From positions 1 to 64,000 of the forward strand of contig CAXUHB010000017.1 in the NCBI GenBank assembly GCA_964250755.1: DNA of 64,000 nt. The letters run 5' to 3'. The position numbers and the translations under genes were made by a program. Positions within the stretch are counted from its first letter, which is position 1, and the number at the start of each line of letters is the position of its first letter. This DNA is from DASWOJ01 sp964250755. Its GTDB lineage: Bacteria > Pseudomonadota > Alphaproteobacteria > Acetobacterales > Acetobacteraceae. Below the pieces are notes generated by a model. The model was given only the letters and a program-made list of their open reading frames with translations, was not told the DNA's origin and searched no databases. Of this stretch, positions 1 to 7,794 are shown in pieces.

Positions 1-54
1 GAAGGGGTCAACTTTGGACGCCGGTCGGGGGTCAACATTGGATGCCGATTGACA
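1..54. mobile_element. Terminus of an IS21-like insertion sequence
   Basis: Two imperfect direct repeats, GGGGTCAACTTTGGACGCCG (4-23) and GGGGTCAACATTGGATGCCG (28-47), are followed by ATTGACA ending near 54. Several internal repeats running into an end that finishes in CA are typical of IS21-family termini (family knowledge). The transposase genes would lie outside the window to the left, so only this end is visible. The boundary is inferred from the motif and not from a seen target duplication. Confidence 0.6.
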
Positions 55-60
55 TCTCTG

Positions 61-990
61 ATGCGGCTGCCGCTTCGTTGCGCGCCTTTCCCGGACGAGA
101 GCCTCTCAGGACTCCTGATGCGCCTGGCCGAAAGAAACGGCATGGAACGTATTCAGATGGTCAGTCACGTGGGCCTCGGACGCCTCCCTGTCCTCCATCC
201 CACCTTCGCCGGCCTCCAGAAACTGGCGGCCGCCTCCGGGATACCCGAGGAGACACTCGACGCCATGTGCTTCGGCCAGAGCACGTTCGGAAAGCCGCCG
301 GCCGTCACTGCCCTGAACGGTGTCGGCATCCCTGCCAGCTGGATTACCTGGAAACTCGCGGTGTGCCCGGAATGCCTCGCCGAAGCACCGTACCACAGGA
401 CGAAGTGGCATATTGTTCTGAATACGACCTGCCCACTGCACAGGTGTCCGATCCTCAGAGCCTGCCCGCACTGCTCCAAGCGATTGCGGTGGGAGTGTTG
501 GCCCGCGGTCGGCTGCGGTTGCGGCTGGGACATCAGCGCCGCCCAGAGGCCGATGGCGGACAAGGCCGACATCAGCGGCCAGAAATGGATTTGGGACCTG
601 GGCAGGGGACATCCGGCACCTCGTCTCCTCTCGGACACTCGGTTCGACGCCGCGGCCGAGATCACCTTGGATGTGGGCTGGGCGTTGCTAGGGCGCGCGA
701 TGGGTCGTGGTATGCGTATGTTGCCCCGGTTCTCCGCCCAATGTCTTGAGGAAGGATACCGCGCGCTCAATACGGACGTTGAGGATTTCTCCTCCGCGAT
801 CCGGGAGGCGGTGCTGCGCGGCCCGATAGTCGTGTCGCGCAGGCTATGCGCGGTCGCCTTGCACACCCGGTCCGATAACGCAGCTGCTGCCGTGCTGCGG
901 GACGTGGCGACGCGTTACGCGCCTGAGCCAGGGAAGCGTCGCGGCCGTGTCGAACGTTCAGATCAAAGCGCGTCAACGGGGTCGGTTTGA
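61..990 (+). CDS. tniQ: TniQ family protein
   Basis: TniQ proteins are accessory or target-selection partners of Tn7/Tn5053-type transposases and are often found beside recombinases. The N-terminus (LPLRCAPFPDESLSGLLMRL) is the typical TniQ opening. It is followed by a zinc-binding region with C102-C105, C124, H127, C129, C135-C138 and C152-C154. The length is 309 residues from the ATG at 61. An in-frame TTG at 49 lies inside the IS21-like terminus, so the IS abuts the 5' end and may have removed the native promoter or a few codons. No transposase (tniA) or ATPase (tniB) gene is visible downstream, so the gene looks orphaned. Family call fairly sure; function in this context unknown. Confidence 0.8.
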   Translation: MRLPLRCAPFPDESLSGLLMRLAERNGMERIQMVSHVGLGRLPVLHPTFAGLQKLAAASGIPEETLDAMCFGQSTFGKPPAVTALNGVGIPASWITWKLAVCPECLAEAPYHRTKWHIVLNTTCPLHRCPILRACPHCSKRLRWECWPAVGCGCGWDISAAQRPMADKADISGQKWIWDLGRGHPAPRLLSDTRFDAAAEITLDVGWALLGRAMGRGMRMLPRFSAQCLEEGYRALNTDVEDFSSAIREAVLRGPIVVSRRLCAVALHTRSDNAAAAVLRDVATRYAPEPGKRRGRVERSDQSASTGSV

Positions 991-1978
991 GGGAGCGGCT
1001 GCACGCGTCGGAGCCGGCGCCGGGCGACGGTTTCGGTCGGGCTGACGCTCCCGTGTCATCGTGGCGGTAGCGACTTTCCGGTCGAATTTCCCGGCGGCCA
1101 TCGGCTCTTCCAGTCGCGTCCTTGGTCTCCGAACCGCGCGGGCAGGCGCTTGCCGGGTGGAAAAACAGCAAAGTAACCCTGGGTAAGTTCAGGTCCGGGT
1201 GGGATCGCCCTCAGGCCGATGATGCAACAGGTTCGGGACGACGACGAACTCGACCCAATGACCCGTGAGGATAGCATCGAGCAGAAGATTGGGAGGACGG
1301 GACCGACAGGTGACGGGACGACTGCAGACGTTAGAGGTGTGGCCGACGCGCCGCCGGAAAGGCTCTGGATGGACCGCTCCTCGGACGCAATAAGTGCTGC
1401 GGCATTCCACAGGGTCGGGGCCGTCCGTTCGCACGGCGAGGTCAAGCACGCCGACTTCATCCGCGGCAAGACCGCGTTGGGCAGGAGGACTCCATGATTT
1501 CGGCGAAGGGGCGCTCGTGGTCACTGGCCGCCACCGGCTACGGTCCGAGGAAGCGACGGATGCCGCCTCCGTCGCTTTCATGCGGAGCGGCTACGGTGTC
1601 TGGGGCGTCGGATCGGATAGCGAGTGCAACCGCCCCCTTCAACGTCGAGAGGCGTCCGAAATGGATGGGATGAGTGACCGTGGAGCCTCTTTGGCCCGCA
1701 CCTGGTTCCAGAAGCGCGAACCAGGTGCCGCCAGGCTTGGGCACGGTCCAGGACGCTTGGAACTGCATGATTTATGTGACGGGTTCAGAAAGGCTGCAGG
1801 TTTTACAGGCGACAGCTGCAGGTTTTATCTGGCGCGCTTCGACCTATATGGTTGATATGCCTACATGTCGCATTGCAAGGTTATCAGTCGCTGTACAGCA
1901 TGGACGCGGGCGTGCCCACCGTGCGTCGGTAATCGCGCGCCTGTTCCTGATGCGCCGTTAGGCCCTCCCACCTTGTCG
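991..1978. other. No convincing gene; decayed accessory DNA
   Basis: About 1 kb between tniQ and the dapA-like gene. Open frames on both strands (for example 1219-1497 on + and 1189-1581 on -) overlap each other. None matches a family I recognise, none shows a good ribosome binding site, and none has codon use like the neighbouring genes. The stretch is less G+C rich than the core genes and holds two short direct repeats near 1793-1834. It reads as the remains of mobile DNA linked to the TniQ/IS end. Confidence 0.5.
1793..1834. repeat. Two direct repeats, possible transposase binding sites
   Basis: GCTGCAGGTTTTACAGGCG (1793-1811) and GCTGCAGGTTTTATCTGGCG (1815-1834) lie 22 bp apart, head to tail. 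Short spaced direct repeats of this kind occur at the ends of IS21- and Tn7-like elements. Here this is only a resemblance, but it fits a boundary of the element that carried tniQ. Confidence 0.4.
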
Positions 1979-2914
1979 TCACAGCCGTTCAAGGTTCTGC
2001 CCTGTAAAAGGCGAAAGGGCGTCCTCCACGCCATACCGTCCCAGTTCCGCCGCGAACCGGCTCACACATGCCAGCCCGAACGGTGTCGGCAACACCCCAG
2101 GCGCACGGTCATGCACCGGACCTAGCCCAAGCCGGGCCGCCACCAGCCGCTTGCCGTAGCAGATCAGGTGCGCCACACCCTGCATCGCGAACACGATGGC
2201 TGGCAGCACCGACGCATATAGCCGCTCCGCCTCGGCCTCCTGCCCGGCCTGCATCGCCGCGTAAATTTGCACCTGCACGTCGAAGCAGTCCGGCGCCGGG
2301 ATCATCCCGGTGGCGCCGGCGCGCAGGTTGTCGGGCAGCTCCAGCCCGCCGCGTCCATTCAGCACCGCCAACCGCCCGCCGGTCCGCTCGGCCACCTCCT
2401 GCACCAGCGTCGCCGGTCCCTCCGCCTTCAACACCTGCAGGGATGGGTGCGCGTCGGCGAGACGGGCCAGGTTCTCCGGCGACAGGCCCAGGCCCATCAG
2501 GTCCGGAGCGTTCTGCAAGCCGGCCGTGACGCGCGCCGCGTCCAGCACCGGCGCCAAGAAGCGCATCAGCTCGTCCTCCGGCATCCCCGGCACGGGCGGG
2601 GGCTGCAGGATGACCCAGGCGGCCCCGGCGCCCTCGGCATGGCGCATCGCCTCGATCTGCTCCGCCGGGGTGCGGCCGAAGATGGTGACGGCCAGGGGCG
2701 CGCGTCCGGCCAGGTCTTCGGCAGCCCACTCGACCACCTGGCGGCGCTCGGCGGGAGTCAGCTTGGACACCTCGGTCGCCAGGCCCAGCACGGCCACGCC
2801 GTGCGCGCCGCCGGCCAGGCAGGCCTGCGCCTGCCGGCGCATGGCCTCGCGGTCCAGGGCGCCGTCCGGGCCGAAGAAAGCATATAGGATGGGGTGGATG
2901 CCGGCAGGCCGCAT
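1979..2914 (-). CDS. DapA-family aldolase/lyase, unusual active site
   Basis: A (beta/alpha)8-barrel protein of 311 residues related to dihydrodipicolinate synthase and N-acetylneuraminate lyase, which form a Schiff base with a 2-oxo acid. The Schiff-base lysine is present (K163 in LQVLKAEGPA). The usual active-site Tyr of the YN-P motif is Gln here (Q134 in LQNAPD), and the Thr-Thr pair of the GTTGE loop reads Leu-Ala-Thr (GLATE, 44-48). It is therefore probably not a true DapA; the substrate is unknown. The start at 2914 is preferred over an ATG at 2935 because AAAGGAG lies at normal distance before it. It is divergent from pgsA. Confidence 0.8.
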   Translation of the reverse strand: MRPAGIHPILYAFFGPDGALDREAMRRQAQACLAGGAHGVAVLGLATEVSKLTPAERRQVVEWAAEDLAGRAPLAVTIFGRTPAEQIEAMRHAEGAGAAWVILQPPPVPGMPEDELMRFLAPVLDAARVTAGLQNAPDLMGLGLSPENLARLADAHPSLQVLKAEGPATLVQEVAERTGGRLAVLNGRGGLELPDNLRAGATGMIPAPDCFDVQVQIYAAMQAGQEAEAERLYASVLPAIVFAMQGVAHLICYGKRLVAARLGLGPVHDRAPGVLPTPFGLACVSRFAAELGRYGVEDALSPFTGQNLERL

Positions 2915-2991
2915 GGCGCGTCTCCTTTCCCGCATGTTGCCTCAGGTGGGCGGCTGACCGGGCGGGCAAACTGCGCTAGGGTGCGCCGCAG

Positions 2992-3585
2992 ATGCTCACG
3001 GACCTTCCAAACCTCCTGACCCTGTCGCGCATCGCGGCAATCCCGCTGCTGGTGGCGCTGGCAGCGCTGCGCACGCCTGCAGGGGACATGGCATCGTGCG
3101 TCGTGTTCGCGCTGGCCGGCCTGACCGACTACTTCGACGGCAAGATCGCGCGCGGGCGGGCGCAGACCAGCGACATCGGGCGGATGCTGGACCCCATCGC
3201 CGACAAGCTGCTGGTCGGCGCGTCGCTGATGGCGCTGGCCGGGCTGGGCCGCCTATCCAACTGGGGCCTGTATCCCGCCATCGTCATCCTGCTGCGCGAA
3301 ATCCTGGTCAGCGGCCTGCGCGAATACCTGGCGGGCCTGCGGATCGGCCTGCCCGTGACGGAGCTGGCGAAGTGGAAGACCGGCTTCCAGATGGGCGCGC
3401 TGGGCACCTTGCTGGCGGGGGACGAGACCGGGGCGATTCTGCACCTGTCCTTTCTGCCGGTGCAGGTGATCGGGGAGGCCATGCTGTGGGTCGCGGCGGG
3501 GCTGACGTTATGGACCGGCTGGGACTACCTGCATGCCGGGCTGCGCCACGCCACGGCGCCCGAGGGTGCGCCCCGCCGTCCCTAG
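2992..3585 (+). CDS. pgsA: CDP-diacylglycerol-glycerol-3-phosphate 3-phosphatidyltransferase
   Basis: Makes phosphatidylglycerol phosphate from CDP-diacylglycerol and glycerol-3-phosphate in the inner membrane, the committed step to phosphatidylglycerol and cardiolipin. The CDP-alcohol phosphotransferase signature is complete: D46, D49-G50, A53-R54, G63, D67 and D71. There are several hydrophobic segments, and the length (197 residues) is normal. The N-terminus (MLTDLPNLLTLSRI) is typical of the family. It is followed by a lipoprotein gene and moaD-moaE in the same direction, probably one transcription unit. Confidence 0.95.
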   Translation: MLTDLPNLLTLSRIAAIPLLVALAALRTPAGDMASCVVFALAGLTDYFDGKIARGRAQTSDIGRMLDPIADKLLVGASLMALAGLGRLSNWGLYPAIVILLREILVSGLREYLAGLRIGLPVTELAKWKTGFQMGALGTLLAGDETGAILHLSFLPVQVIGEAMLWVAAGLTLWTGWDYLHAGLRHATAPEGAPRRP

Positions 3586-3670
3586 CCCCCAACCAGCCCA
3601 GCTTGAGCAAACCGTGCTGCACATGCACATTCGCCGCAACGGCCGCACCGGCGGCCCTGGAGTCCAACCT

Positions 3671-4288
3671 ATGCGGCGCTTCGCCACCCTCGGCCTGCTG
3701 CTCGCCCTGCCCGGATGCACCGGGTTCGGCGAGTTCATAAGCCACACCTTCGCCCCGCCGCCCGCCAACCCCAACCTGCCCATGACCGACAGTGAGAACG
3801 TCCGCCGCTCGCTGGGCCAGGACGCCGAGTTCGCGCCTCTGGCCCCGGAACCCGGCAACGTCTGGCCCGGCCCCGAGCCGACGCCGCCGACCTTGGCCGA
3901 TGTGTCCAAGCAGGAGGGCAGCGGCCCCGCCCGCGGTTTCGCACCCACCACGGTGCCGGGCGCGACTCCGGGCCTGCCCGCAGGCCGCCAACCACGGCCC
4001 GCAGCGCGTGGCAGCAGCACGCCGCCGGGGTCCGTGCAGCCTGGGCCGGAGTCGCCGCCCAATGCCGGGGTCCTGCCGGCGCCGCGCGGCAGCGTGTCCA
4101 GCCCGAGTCCGCAGGGCACGGTGGTGCAGACGCCGCAAGGCCCGGCGGTGGACGCGGGGGGCACGCCGGGCTACCGGCAGCTCACCACGCCGCAGGGGCC
4201 GGGCGCGATCATGGTGCCCAACGGCAACGGCACCAGCACCATCATCAACCCGAACGGCACCGTGCAGACGGTCCCGACGCCCCGCTGA
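3671..4288 (+). CDS. Proline/glycine-rich lipoprotein, function unknown
   Basis: 205 residues from the ATG at 3671, chosen because it gives a proper lipoprotein signal: Met-Arg-Arg, a leucine-rich core and the lipobox LPGC with C16. The mature part is low-complexity, rich in Pro, Gly, Thr and Ser with many PQGP- and NGNGT-like stretches, and shows no enzyme motif. It is probably anchored to an envelope membrane. The stop codon overlaps the moaD start (TGATG), so the two are likely translationally coupled, although the function need not be related. I do not recognise a family. Confidence 0.75.
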   Translation: MRRFATLGLLLALPGCTGFGEFISHTFAPPPANPNLPMTDSENVRRSLGQDAEFAPLAPEPGNVWPGPEPTPPTLADVSKQEGSGPARGFAPTTVPGATPGLPAGRQPRPAARGSSTPPGSVQPGPESPPNAGVLPAPRGSVSSPSPQGTVVQTPQGPAVDAGGTPGYRQLTTPQGPGAIMVPNGNGTSTIINPNGTVQTVPTPR

Positions 4289-4539
4289 TGCGCGTATTGT
4301 ACTTCGCCTGGCTGCGCGAGCGGATGGGCCGGGCGGAGGAGGAGTTTCCCCTGCCCCCCGGCATCGCCACCGTCGGCGGGCTGGTGGACTGGCTGCGGGC
4401 ACGGGACGCCGCGGGCGCGGCCGCCTTTGCGGAAACCGCGGTGGTCCGCGCCGCCGTGAACCAGGAGTTCGCCCAGCCCGGCACCCCGGTTGCGGAGCGG
4501 GACGAGGTCGCGTTCTTTCCTCCCGTCACCGGCGGCTAG
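4288..4539 (+). CDS. moaD: Molybdopterin synthase sulfur carrier subunit
   Basis: A ubiquitin-fold sulfur carrier of 83 residues that ends in Gly-Gly (82-83), the site of the thiocarboxylate used to make the dithiolene of molybdopterin. The N-terminus (MRVLYFAWLRERMG) and the motif VNQEFAQPGTPV match MoaD. It overlaps the upstream lipoprotein stop by one base and is followed after 12 bases by moaE. The moaD-moaE pair forms molybdopterin synthase in the cytoplasm. Confidence 0.95.
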   Translation: MRVLYFAWLRERMGRAEEEFPLPPGIATVGGLVDWLRARDAAGAAAFAETAVVRAAVNQEFAQPGTPVAERDEVAFFPPVTGG

Positions 4540-4551
4540 GGCGCGGGTCCG

Positions 4552-5004
4552 GTGGCGACGGTCCGGGTCCAGGCCGCCCCCTTCGACACGGGGACGGAAA
4601 TCGCGGCGCTGCTGGCCGGGCGCACCGACGTGGGCGGCATCGGCTGCTTCGTCGGCGTGGTCCGCGGCGGGGGCATCCAGGCCATGACGCTGGAGCACTA
4701 CCCTGGCATGACCGAGCGCGCGCTGGCAGGCATCGCGGCTGAGGCCGAGGCGCGGTGGGAGCTGCTGGGCTGCACCGTCCTGCACCGCCACGGCCGCTTG
4801 CTGCCCGGCGACCCCATCGTGCTGGTGCTGGCCGCCAGCCGCCACCGCCAGGCCGCCCTGGACGCGACGGCGTTCCTGATGGACTGGCTGAAAACCCGCG
4901 CGCCGTTCTGGAAGCGGGAGGAGCGGCTGGACGGCACGGCAGCCTGGGTGGACGCGCGGGAGGCGGACGACGCAGCGGCGGCGCGGTGGACGCAGCGCAA
5001 CTGA
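4552..5004 (+). CDS. moaE: Molybdopterin synthase catalytic subunit
   Basis: The large subunit of molybdopterin synthase; it converts cyclic pyranopterin monophosphate to molybdopterin with sulfur from MoaD. 150 residues, normal length, starting at GTG 4552. The motif LHRHGRLLPGD and the two lysines K114 and K121 in DWLKTRAPFWKREE correspond to the active-site lysines of E. coli MoaE (same spacing of seven). It lies directly after moaD. The C-terminal tail is Asp/Ala rich. Confidence 0.95.
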   Translation: MATVRVQAAPFDTGTEIAALLAGRTDVGGIGCFVGVVRGGGIQAMTLEHYPGMTERALAGIAAEAEARWELLGCTVLHRHGRLLPGDPIVLVLAASRHRQAALDATAFLMDWLKTRAPFWKREERLDGTAAWVDAREADDAAAARWTQRN

Positions 5005-5066
5005 TCGGGGCAACTAATCGGCAACCGGGGCGATATGGCAGCGTTCACAATTTGAGGAACCGCCCC

Positions 5067-5384
5067 ATGACGATGCGCCTGCTTCCCCTGGCTGCCGTCC
5101 TTCTGCTCGGCGCTGCCGGGTGCCAAGCGGTGGACCGTGCCGCCGGCACCAACACAAGCGGGGTTTATCCGTCGCAACGCGACGGCACGGCCATCAATCC
5201 GTCCGGCACCGCCGCGACGCGTGCGCTGGACCGGGCCGCCGGCACGGACGTGAGCGGTGCCTATCCCTCCCAGCGCGACGGCACGCCGGCCAACCCGCGC
5301 GGTACTGCCGCGACCCGGACGTTCGACCGTGCCACCGGCAACAACACGAGCGGCGCGTATCCGGGCAACGCCCGCGCCTACTGA
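5067..5384 (+). CDS. Small lipoprotein with three tandem 32-residue repeats
   Basis: 105 residues. The signal peptide ends in a lipobox (GAAGC, C19). The mature protein is almost wholly made of three units beginning at residues 23, 55 and 87. Each has the pattern DRA-G-(N/D)-SG-YPSQRDGT followed by NPxGTAATR, and the last unit is cut short. The DNA repeats as well, so the array arose by tandem duplication. GAGGAA lies about eight bases before the ATG. It is separate from moaE and no family is recognised. An outer-membrane or periplasmic spacer or structural role is only a guess. Confidence 0.75.
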   Translation: MTMRLLPLAAVLLLGAAGCQAVDRAAGTNTSGVYPSQRDGTAINPSGTAATRALDRAAGTDVSGAYPSQRDGTPANPRGTAATRTFDRATGNNTSGAYPGNARAY

Positions 5385-5496
5385 CACCAACGGCCTCACG
5401 CTTTGACTGGTCCTGCGTTCTGAGCGTGGCTTGGAGCAGGCTGGCGCAAACGGTCGAAGCGAAGGGCCGATGGTGTAAGCCGACCGCATTCCTGCC

Positions 5497-6849
5497 TTGA
5501 AGGGTTGGCACCAGCAGGCGGTGTCAACCCTTCTCGCCATTCTGGCCGGCGCCGGCCTGCTCGCGTGGCCGGCGCTGGTCAATGGCTATCCCATCCTGTT
5601 CAGCGACACCGGTGGCCTGCTCGACATGGGCATGGCCGGGGACATGGGCTGGGACAAGCCGTGGGTGTATGGGCCGTTCCTGGCCCTCACGAGCTTGGGC
5701 GTCTCCCTGTGGGGCGCGGTGGCAGCGCAGGGGCTGTTGATGTCAGGAATGCTGTGGCTGGCGCAGTCCGTGGCGGGGGCAGTCCGTCCGGCCCGGCACA
5801 TCGCGCTGTGCGCCCTGCTGGCCGCGGCGACGGCGGCCCCCTGGTTTACGGCGCTGCTGATGCCGGACGTGTTCACGCCCCTGGTGGTGCTCAGCCTGTT
5901 CGTGCTGGCCTATGGACCCGGGCGGGTCAGGCAAGGCGCGCTGGCTTGGGCGGGGGGGGTGGGGACTGTGGCCATCGCGGCGCACCTGTCGCACCTGATC
6001 CTGGCTGCAGGGGTGGTTGCGGCGGCCGGGCTGCTGCGCCGGCGCCTGCCTTGGCGTCCGGCGCTGCCGTTGGCGGCGGCGCTGGCCTTCCTGCTCGGCA
6101 GCAACCTGGTGGGCAACGGCGTGCTGGCCGTGTCGCCCTATGGGTCGGTGTTCGCCCTCTCGCGGCTGATCGGCGACGGGCCGGGGCGGGCCTATGTGGA
6201 CGCGGCCTGCCCCGCCGCGGGCTGGCGCATCTGCGCCTGGCGGGGCCGCCTGCCAGCGGACAGCGACGAATTCCTATGGCATCCCCACGGCCCTGTCTGG
6301 GCCGACGGCTTCGGCCCCATACGCTACGCGCCGGAAGCAGCAAAGCTGGTCCCAGCCATCATCGCCGCCCAGCCCGGCGCGGTGATGCGGGCCGCAGCAT
6401 CCAATACCTTGCGCCAGATTGGCCTCGTGCGCGTTGGCGACGCGTTGACGGCGCTGCACCTGGACGTGGCGGTGCTGCCGCGGCTGGAACTGTTCTTCCC
6501 GTCATGGGAGGCCGCCGCCTACCGCGCATCTTTCCAGGCCGCAGATCGGCTGGGCGGGGTGGCCGCGCCGTTTGCGCCGCTGCATGTGGCTATTCTGCTG
6601 GCCGGGATCGCCGGCAGCCTACGGGCCGCCGTGGCCCAGCGCGGGCCAGTGCAGGGGCTGGCCGTGCTGATCCTCGTGGGCCTGCTGGCCAACGCCGCTG
6701 CCACCGGGGCGCTGTCGGGGCCGCATGACCGCTACCAGGCGCGCATCGCCTGGCTGGTGGTCCTGCCGCCCCTGCTGGCCTATGCCGCGCGGAGGGACGC
6801 CTCCTGCCGGGCGACCTCGGCGGGCGCCATGTGGACCAGCGCCTCGTAG
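5497..6849 (+). CDS. Polytopic membrane protein, function unknown
   Basis: 450 residues with about nine to ten hydrophobic segments, and soluble loops near residues 225-300. It starts at TTG 5497; a GTG at 5521 is an alternative. An early conserved-looking loop holds PILFSDTGG, as in some large membrane proteins of unknown role or glycosyltransferase-C-like folds, but no catalytic motif is certain. The last 23 codons run over the 3' end of the convergent ilvE gene (overlap 6780-6849). The tail RRDASCRATSAGAMWTSAS is therefore antisense ilvE sequence and probably not functionally constrained. Confidence 0.7.
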   Translation: MKGWHQQAVSTLLAILAGAGLLAWPALVNGYPILFSDTGGLLDMGMAGDMGWDKPWVYGPFLALTSLGVSLWGAVAAQGLLMSGMLWLAQSVAGAVRPARHIALCALLAAATAAPWFTALLMPDVFTPLVVLSLFVLAYGPGRVRQGALAWAGGVGTVAIAAHLSHLILAAGVVAAAGLLRRRLPWRPALPLAAALAFLLGSNLVGNGVLAVSPYGSVFALSRLIGDGPGRAYVDAACPAAGWRICAWRGRLPADSDEFLWHPHGPVWADGFGPIRYAPEAAKLVPAIIAAQPGAVMRAAASNTLRQIGLVRVGDALTALHLDVAVLPRLELFFPSWEAAAYRASFQAADRLGGVAAPFAPLHVAILLAGIAGSLRAAVAQRGPVQGLAVLILVGLLANAAATGALSGPHDRYQARIAWLVVLPPLLAYAARRDASCRATSAGAMWTSAS

Positions 6850-7694
6850 TCGTGCAGCAGCGTCTCGGTGATGCGGCCCGGAGTGTAGGCCTGCCCGGCG
6901 ATCTCGCGCACTGGCGTCACCTCGGCGGCGGTGCCGCACAGGAAAACCTCGGTGGCGTGGGCCATCTCCTCGGGCATGATGACCCGCTCGACCACCTTCA
7001 TCTGGCGGCGCCGGGCGATGGCCATGACGGTGCGGCGGGTAATGCCGTCCAGGAAGCAGTCAGGAATGGGCGTATGCACCTCCCCGTCCATGACGAAGAA
7101 GATGTTGGCGCCCGTCGCCTCCGACACCTGGCCGCGCCAGTCCAGCATCAGGGCGTCGTTGAAGCCCTGCGCCTCGGCGTCGTGCTTGGACAGGGTGCCG
7201 ATCATATACAGCCCGGCGGCCTTGCTGGCGGTCGGCGCGGTCTCGGGGTGCGGACGCTTCCATTTGGCCATGCCCAGGCGCACGCCCTTCATGCGGTCGT
7301 CGCCGAACAGGTTGGGCCAGGCCCAGGTGGCGATGGCCAGGTGGATGCGGGTCTGCTGGGCGGACACCGACAACTGCTCGGTCCCGCGCCAGGCGATGGG
7401 GCGGACGTAGGCATCGGTCAGGTCGTTGGCGGCCATCACCGCTATGCAGGCGGCATCAATCTCTTCTGCGGTGTAGGGGATTTCGAAGCCCAGGATGCGT
7501 CCGGACTGGAGCAGGCGCTCGGTGTGCTCACGCAACTTGAAGATGTTGCCGGCATAGGACCGTTCGCCTTCGAAGACGCCGCTGGCATAGTGCAGCCCAT
7601 GCGACAGCACGTGCAGCTTGGCGTCCCGCCAGGGGACCATCACCCCATCCATCCAGATTGTGCCGTCACGGTCGTCAAACGGAACCAACGCCAT
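6780..7694 (-). CDS. ilvE: Branched-chain amino acid aminotransferase
   Basis: A PLP enzyme of fold class IV that carries out the last step of leucine, isoleucine and valine synthesis, or their breakdown, with glutamate/2-oxoglutarate. 304 residues. The PLP lysine is K158 in TASKAAGLYM, and the cofactor-binding segments (LSHGLHYASGVFEGERSY, SEATGANIF) are present. GGGAG precedes the ATG at 7694. It is divergent from the marR-type operon, sharing a 100-base promoter region, which suggests a possible regulatory link. The 3' end overlaps the convergent membrane-protein gene by 70 bases. Confidence 0.95.
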   Translation of the reverse strand: MALVPFDDRDGTIWMDGVMVPWRDAKLHVLSHGLHYASGVFEGERSYAGNIFKLREHTERLLQSGRILGFEIPYTAEEIDAACIAVMAANDLTDAYVRPIAWRGTEQLSVSAQQTRIHLAIATWAWPNLFGDDRMKGVRLGMAKWKRPHPETAPTASKAAGLYMIGTLSKHDAEAQGFNDALMLDWRGQVSEATGANIFFVMDGEVHTPIPDCFLDGITRRTVMAIARRRQMKVVERVIMPEEMAHATEVFLCGTAAEVTPVREIAGQAYTPGRITETLLHDYEALVHMAPAEVARQEASLRAA

Positions 7695-7713
7695 AACCGT
7701 CTCCCACGCAATA

Positions 7714-7743
7714 TTGTTGCTTCAGCGGGGCTAACGCTATAAT
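7714..7743 (+). promoter_or_regulatory. Sigma70-type promoter for the marR-ompR-envZ-like operon
   Basis: TTGTTG (7714-7719), an 18-base spacer and a perfect TATAAT (7738-7743) lie upstream of the MarR gene. This is a good match to the vegetative consensus in a very G+C-rich genome. It also lies in the intergenic space shared with ilvE. Confidence 0.55.
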
Positions 7744-7750
7744 GGACCAT

Positions 7751-7780
7751 CAACTAAGTCAACAAGACTGTCGTAAGTTG
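7751..7780. promoter_or_regulatory. Imperfect palindrome, candidate operator
   Basis: CAACT(AAGTC)AACAA(GACT)...AAGTTG: nested inverted repeats (AGTC/GACT around AACAA, and CAACT/AGTTG outside) just downstream of the -10 box and upstream of the MarR start. MarR proteins commonly autoregulate through such sites. The assignment is inferred from position and symmetry only. Confidence 0.35.
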
Positions 7781-7794
7781 GAGGAATGGCTGCC

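Noticed and set aside
1056..1581. Two overlapping - strand frames of about 130 codons
   Set aside because: They overlap each other and a + strand frame, lack ribosome binding sites and match no family.
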